From: Rhodomicrobium sp. R_RK_3
GTDB lineage: Bacteria > Pseudomonadota > Alphaproteobacteria > Rhizobiales > Rhodomicrobiaceae
DNA length: 64,000 nt
Assembly: GCF_002198715.1 (NCBI RefSeq)
Contig: NZ_MWLK01000034.1
Span: 95,307 to 159,306 of the forward strand
Direction of reading: 5' to 3'
Shown here: one piece after another, positions 60,344 through 64,000 of the stretch
How the letters are laid out: each line of letters starts with the position of its first letter
Position numbering within the stretch: the first letter of the stretch is position 1
Position numbers and translations under genes: made by a program
The notes under the pieces: generated by a model
Database searches by the model: none
What the model saw: the letters and a program-made list of their open reading frames with translations, nothing else
Told to the model about the DNA's origin: nothing

Positions 60344-63300
60344 ATGCTTCGGCCGGCCCCCGCTTCCCTCCCCACCCTTCCGCCGCAAAATTTCGCCGCC
60401 CATCTGAGCGAGCTGGCTTCGACGCGCGCGGACGACGTCGCCCTGACCTTCCTCGACGCCGCCGGCGAGACCCATTTTTCCTATGCCGTGGTGGACAAGC
60501 GCGCCCGGGCCGCCGCCGCCGCCTTGCATCGGGTCGCCGCGGCGGGCGACCGTGCCCTCATCATGCTTGACACCGGCATCGACTATGCCGCCGCCTTTTT
60601 CGGCTGCCTGCAAAGCGGCGTCATCGCCGTCCCCGCCTTCCCGCCCGAGCCGCGCCGCGCCCAGCATCAGGCCCGCCTCGCCGCCATCATCCTCGACGCC
60701 GAGCCATGCGCCATCTTCGTGCAGCGCGCCGACGCCGAAGCCGTCACCGAGATGCTGAGCGGCACGCCTGTCCGCGCCGAAATCATTATCTGCGAGGATA
60801 TCGCGCCCGCCCCGGACGCCGCCGCGCAGACCCACCTGCCCGGCCCGGACGATGTCGCGCTGCTGCAATACACCTCCGGCTCCACCTCGGAGCCGAAAGG
60901 CGTCATGGTCAGCCACGCCAATCTGATGGCGAATGCCCGCCAGATGCGCCCTTTTGGCGGCGACGCGCCCGGCGATCGCGGCCTGAGCTGGCTGCCGCTC
61001 TATCACGACATGGGCCTGATGGGCGGCCTGCTGCAGCCGATCTTCGTCGGCGTGCCCGGCATCCTCATGCCGCCGAAACATTTCCTCGCCCGCCCGCGCC
61101 GCTGGCTGGAAGCGATCAGCCGCCACCGCGCCACCAGCAGCGGCGGCCCGGATTTCGCCTATAAGCTCTGCGTCGATCTGATCCCGGACGACGCGCTCGC
61201 AGGACTGGACCTGTCCTGCTGGAAAGTGGCGTTTTCCGGCTCCGAGCCGGTGCGCGCCGCCACCATGGACGCCTTCGCCACCAAATTCGCGCCCGCCGGT
61301 TTCGACGCCCGCGCGGTCCATCCCTGCTACGGCCTTGCCGAGGCGACATTGTTCGTCAGTGTCGGCGGCATGGGCAAAGGGATCTTTGCACCCGGCTTTG
61401 CGCAGGCGGATCTGGCGAAGGGGCTCGCCCGGGCGGAGCCGGACGGCGTCCGCGTCGTGTCCTGCGGCAAGCCGGGCGAGGAGCAGCGCGTCATCATCGC
61501 CGATCCGGAGACGGGCGAGGCGCTGCCCGAAGGCCGCGTCGGCGAGATCGTCGTGTCCGGGCCGAATGTGGCCCTCGGTTATTGGCGCAAACCCGAGGCC
61601 ACCGCGCGGACCTTTCCTCTGCGCGGCGGCCGGCGCCAGCTCGTCACCGGCGACCTCGGATTTATGCGCGGCGGCGAATTGCACATCGCCGGGCGAAGCA
61701 AGGACCTCATCATCATCCGTGGCCAGAACATCTACCCGCAGGATATCGAGCAGCGGCTCGAATCCGAGCTGGAGCTTCTGCGCCAGGGCCGGATCGCCGC
61801 CTTTCCCGCCGAGATCGGCGGGCGCGAGGGCATCGGCATCGCCGTCGAGGTGGCGCGCTCGGTGCAGAAGCTGACGCAGCCCGAAGCGCTGGCGCAACTG
61901 ATTGGCCAGACCGTCAGCGAGGCGTTCCTGGAGCCCGCCCGCGTCGTCGTGCTGCTGAACCCCGGCGCGCTGCCGCGCACATCGAGCGGCAAGCTGCAGC
62001 GCGCCGCCACGCGCCAGGGCTGGCTGGCCCGCAGCCTCGATGCCTATGCCGTGGTCGAGGATGGCGCGGCGATGTCCGGCGCCGCTGCACCCACGGAGAG
62101 CCAGGCGGATTGGACCGAGGGCGAGCGAGCGCTGGCCGCGATCTGGAGCGAGGTCCTGGGCCGCCCGGCGGTGGGCCGCGACGAGCATTTTTTTGCCGCC
62201 GGTGGCACGTCGATTTCGGCCATGCAGATGGCCGCGCGCCTCGGCGAGAGCGGCGTGACACTGGAGATGTCCGGGCTGTTCGCGACGCCGACCATCCGCA
62301 GCCTCGCCGCCGACATCGAACGGCGGAAGGGCGATGGCACTGCGGCCGGCGTCGCGATCGTGCCCGCGCCGCGCGGGGAGCGTTCGACGCAGTTTCCGCT
62401 GTCGGCGGCGCAGGCGCGGCTGTGGTTTCTGGGTCAGCTCGGCGGCTCGGCGGCGGTCTATCACATCGCGGGGGGCCTGCGGCTGTCGGGGACGCTGGAT
62501 GAGACGGCGCTGCGGCGGGCGCTGGACCGGCTGGTGGAGCGGCACGAGGCGCTGCGGACACGGATGCGGCGGCTGCCCGGCGGCGATGCCGAGCAGGAGG
62601 TTTTGAGCGCGGCGTCTGTGGAGCTGGCGCAGGCGGACTTGAGCGGCTTCGACGACCGCGAGCGGCGGCTCGCCGAGCTGTCGGCGGCGGAGGCGCGCGC
62701 GCCGTTCGATCTGGAAGCCGGGCCGCTGCTGCGGGCGACGCTGGTGCGGCTGGCGAGCGATGAGCATGTGCTGCTGATCACGCTGCACCACATCATCGCC
62801 GATGGCTGGTCGATCGGGGTGCTGCTGAAGGAATTGCTGGCGATCTATGCCGGTGACGAGACGGCACTGACGCCGCTGCCGGTGCAATATGCCGATTATG
62901 CCGTCTGGCAGGCGCGGTTCCTGGAAGCCGGGGCGATGGCGCGCCAGCTCGACTATTGGCGGCAGCGCCTGGATGCCAGCGCGCCGCCCCTGCCGCTGCC
63001 GCTCGACCGTCCGCGGCCGGCGGCGGCCAGCCTGCGCGGCGGCGCTGTTGGCTTCGCGCTGGACGCGGCGCTGAGCGCAAAGATCCGGGCGCTGGCGGCA
63101 GCGCATCAGGCCACGCCGGTGATGGTGCTGATCGCCGCCTTCAAGGCGCTGCTCGCCCGCTATACCGGCGAACCGGATATCCGCATCGGCCTTGCCGCCG
63201 CAGGCCGGGGACGGCCCGAGACCGAGGCGGTGACGGGCCTGTTCGTCAACACGCTGGTGCTGCGCACGCGGCTGGATGGCGCGGCGACGTTCGCGGAGGC

Positions 63301-64000
63301 TTTGGCGGCGACGCGCGAGACGCTGATCGGGGCGCAGTCGCATCAGGATGTGCCGTTCGAGAAGCTGGTCGAGGCGCTGTCGCCCGAGCGAAGCCTTGCC
63401 CATGCGCCGCTGGTGCAGATCGCTTATACCCACCAGCCGGCGGCGCTCGGGACCCTGCCGCCGGTACCGGGCCTTGGCGTCGAAGCCTTCGGGCGCGAAG
63501 CGGGCGGCCAGCAATTCGATCTGGCGCTGGAGACGCGGGAGGATGCGGGCGGCCTCATCGCCGGACGCTTCGGCTACGCGCTCGACCTGTTCCGCGAGGC
63601 GACCGTTGCGCGGCTCGCCAAGGATTATGCGGCGCTGCTGGATGCCGTCACCGCCGACCCCAGCCTTCGCCTCGATGCCATCGCATTGGTGAGCCCGGAA
63701 GAGCTCGACCGCCTCTCCGCGCCCTACCCTGCCAAGCCCCTTGCGGACGCGCCGGTTCACGCGCTGATCGCGGCTCATGCCGCAGCCGGGCCCGATGCTC
63801 CGGCCGTGATCTGCGCGGATGAAACGCTCAGCCGCGCCCAGTTGGAGGCGATGGCCAATCGCATTGCGCATCGATTGCTGCGGCTGGGCGTCGAGCCGGA
63901 GGCCCGCGTCGGCATCATGCTGCCGCGCTCGGGGCGTCTGATCGCGGCCTTGCTCGGCGTGCTGAAGGCGGGGGCTGCTTTCCTGCCGCTCGATCCGGCA
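60344..64000 (+). CDS. NRPS: fatty-acyl-AMP ligase - carrier - condensation - adenylation (partial)
   Basis: Starts ATG 60344 and continues past the window end (1219 residues visible, no stop). Domain order: fatty-acyl-AMP ligase (about 1-590; core QYTSGSTSEPKGVMVSH at 175-191, GYWRKPEATARTF, GRSKDLIIIRGQNIYPQDIE); peptidyl carrier (about 595-665; phosphopantetheine S623 in FFAAGGTSISAMQM); condensation domain (about 683-1115; SAAQARLWFLGQL, H815-H816-x3-D820-G821 in HHIIADGWS); start of an amino-acid adenylation domain (from about 1130). The acyl ligase at the front indicates a lipopeptide product: a fatty acid is loaded first and joined to the first amino acid. Start ATG is chosen because the ligase fold begins there. 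Partial at the right edge. Confidence 0.93.
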   Translation, partial: MLRPAPASLPTLPPQNFAAHLSELASTRADDVALTFLDAAGETHFSYAVVDKRARAAAAALHRVAAAGDRALIMLDTGIDYAAAFFGCLQSGVIAVPAFPPEPRRAQHQARLAAIILDAEPCAIFVQRADAEAVTEMLSGTPVRAEIIICEDIAPAPDAAAQTHLPGPDDVALLQYTSGSTSEPKGVMVSHANLMANARQMRPFGGDAPGDRGLSWLPLYHDMGLMGGLLQPIFVGVPGILMPPKHFLARPRRWLEAISRHRATSSGGPDFAYKLCVDLIPDDALAGLDLSCWKVAFSGSEPVRAATMDAFATKFAPAGFDARAVHPCYGLAEATLFVSVGGMGKGIFAPGFAQADLAKGLARAEPDGVRVVSCGKPGEEQRVIIADPETGEALPEGRVGEIVVSGPNVALGYWRKPEATARTFPLRGGRRQLVTGDLGFMRGGELHIAGRSKDLIIIRGQNIYPQDIEQRLESELELLRQGRIAAFPAEIGGREGIGIAVEVARSVQKLTQPEALAQLIGQTVSEAFLEPARVVVLLNPGALPRTSSGKLQRAATRQGWLARSLDAYAVVEDGAAMSGAAAPTESQADWTEGERALAAIWSEVLGRPAVGRDEHFFAAGGTSISAMQMAARLGESGVTLEMSGLFATPTIRSLAADIERRKGDGTAAGVAIVPAPRGERSTQFPLSAAQARLWFLGQLGGSAAVYHIAGGLRLSGTLDETALRRALDRLVERHEALRTRMRRLPGGDAEQEVLSAASVELAQADLSGFDDRERRLAELSAAEARAPFDLEAGPLLRATLVRLASDEHVLLITLHHIIADGWSIGVLLKELLAIYAGDETALTPLPVQYADYAVWQARFLEAGAMARQLDYWRQRLDASAPPLPLPLDRPRPAAASLRGGAVGFALDAALSAKIRALAAAHQATPVMVLIAAFKALLARYTGEPDIRIGLAAAGRGRPETEAVTGLFVNTLVLRTRLDGAATFAEALAATRETLIGAQSHQDVPFEKLVEALSPERSLAHAPLVQIAYTHQPAALGTLPPVPGLGVEAFGREAGGQQFDLALETREDAGGLIAGRFGYALDLFREATVARLAKDYAALLDAVTADPSLRLDAIALVSPEELDRLSAPYPAKPLADAPVHALIAAHAAAGPDAPAVICADETLSRAQLEAMANRIAHRLLRLGVEPEARVGIMLPRSGRLIAALLGVLKAGAAFLPLDPA

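Noticed and set aside
60281..63871. A 1196-codon open frame on the minus strand opposite the NRPS
   Set aside because: Arg/Gln/His-rich product without motifs; the plus frame has complete acyl-AMP ligase, carrier and condensation motifs. High GC leaves the antisense frame open by chance.

Overview
The window reads as the chromosome of a high-GC alphaproteobacterium; I cannot name the genus. Markers typical of that class are the TrcR (DUF1013) and RcdA (DUF1465) cell-cycle proteins, DUF1192 and DUF1236 proteins, an F0 ATP synthase operon with separate b' and b subunits, a DUF721 - DsbA - DsbA-like - SMC gene order, and a GGAAC-N16-CGTT promoter of the general-stress sigma factor type (EcfG). 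No rRNA, tRNA, phage, transposase or CRISPR array was found.

Layout. 90-6424: urease operon part (ureC, ureE, ureF, ureG) with non-urease genes embedded: a small Cys-rich protein, a LysE exporter, an ACP-like membrane protein, a Mop/TOBE mini-protein and a DUF3995 membrane protein. ureA, ureB and ureD are not seen and may lie to the left. 6791-11301: an ArsR/SRPBCC pair with a palindromic operator, an MFS transporter, a stress-promoter-driven DUF1236 protein and a lytic transglycosylase. 11621-20376: mostly minus-strand housekeeping genes (degP, DUF2065, hflC, hflK, folA, thyA, a bacterial voltage-gated sodium channel, trcR), then a frameshifted quinone oxidoreductase. 20760-31760: rcdA, rpmE, an ABC exporter, a HAD phosphatase, DUF721, two DsbA-like proteins, smc, a HigBA toxin-antitoxin pair and a GNAT enzyme. 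31861-34360: atpI-B-E-F'-F. 35368-40105: glycine cleavage operon gcvT-H-PA-PB behind a recognisable promoter and a tandem glycine riboswitch.

40242-51632 is accessory metabolism: a VOC protein, an EctD-like dioxygenase, two CPA1-like antiporters, and an NMT1/THI5-type ABC transporter flanked by two amidohydrolases of the deaminase superfamily. 51955-57208 holds a large winged-helix/NB-ARC regulator, an esterase, a possible 42-residue protein and an AraC regulator. 57445-64000 is the left end of what looks like an acylated-peptide (probably siderophore) locus: DUF418 protein, FhuF-type ferric reductase, type II thioesterase, and a divergent NRPS with fatty-acyl-AMP ligase, carrier, condensation and the start of an adenylation domain, cut by the window edge. 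A perfect 18-bp palindrome sits between thioesterase and NRPS.

Three families of dispersed palindromic intergenic repeats (called A, B and C here) are scattered through the window, and two intergenic regions look like small RNA genes carrying CCUCC anti-Shine-Dalgarno loops. Everything is read by eye: no homology search was run, and family names rest on recognised motifs and context.
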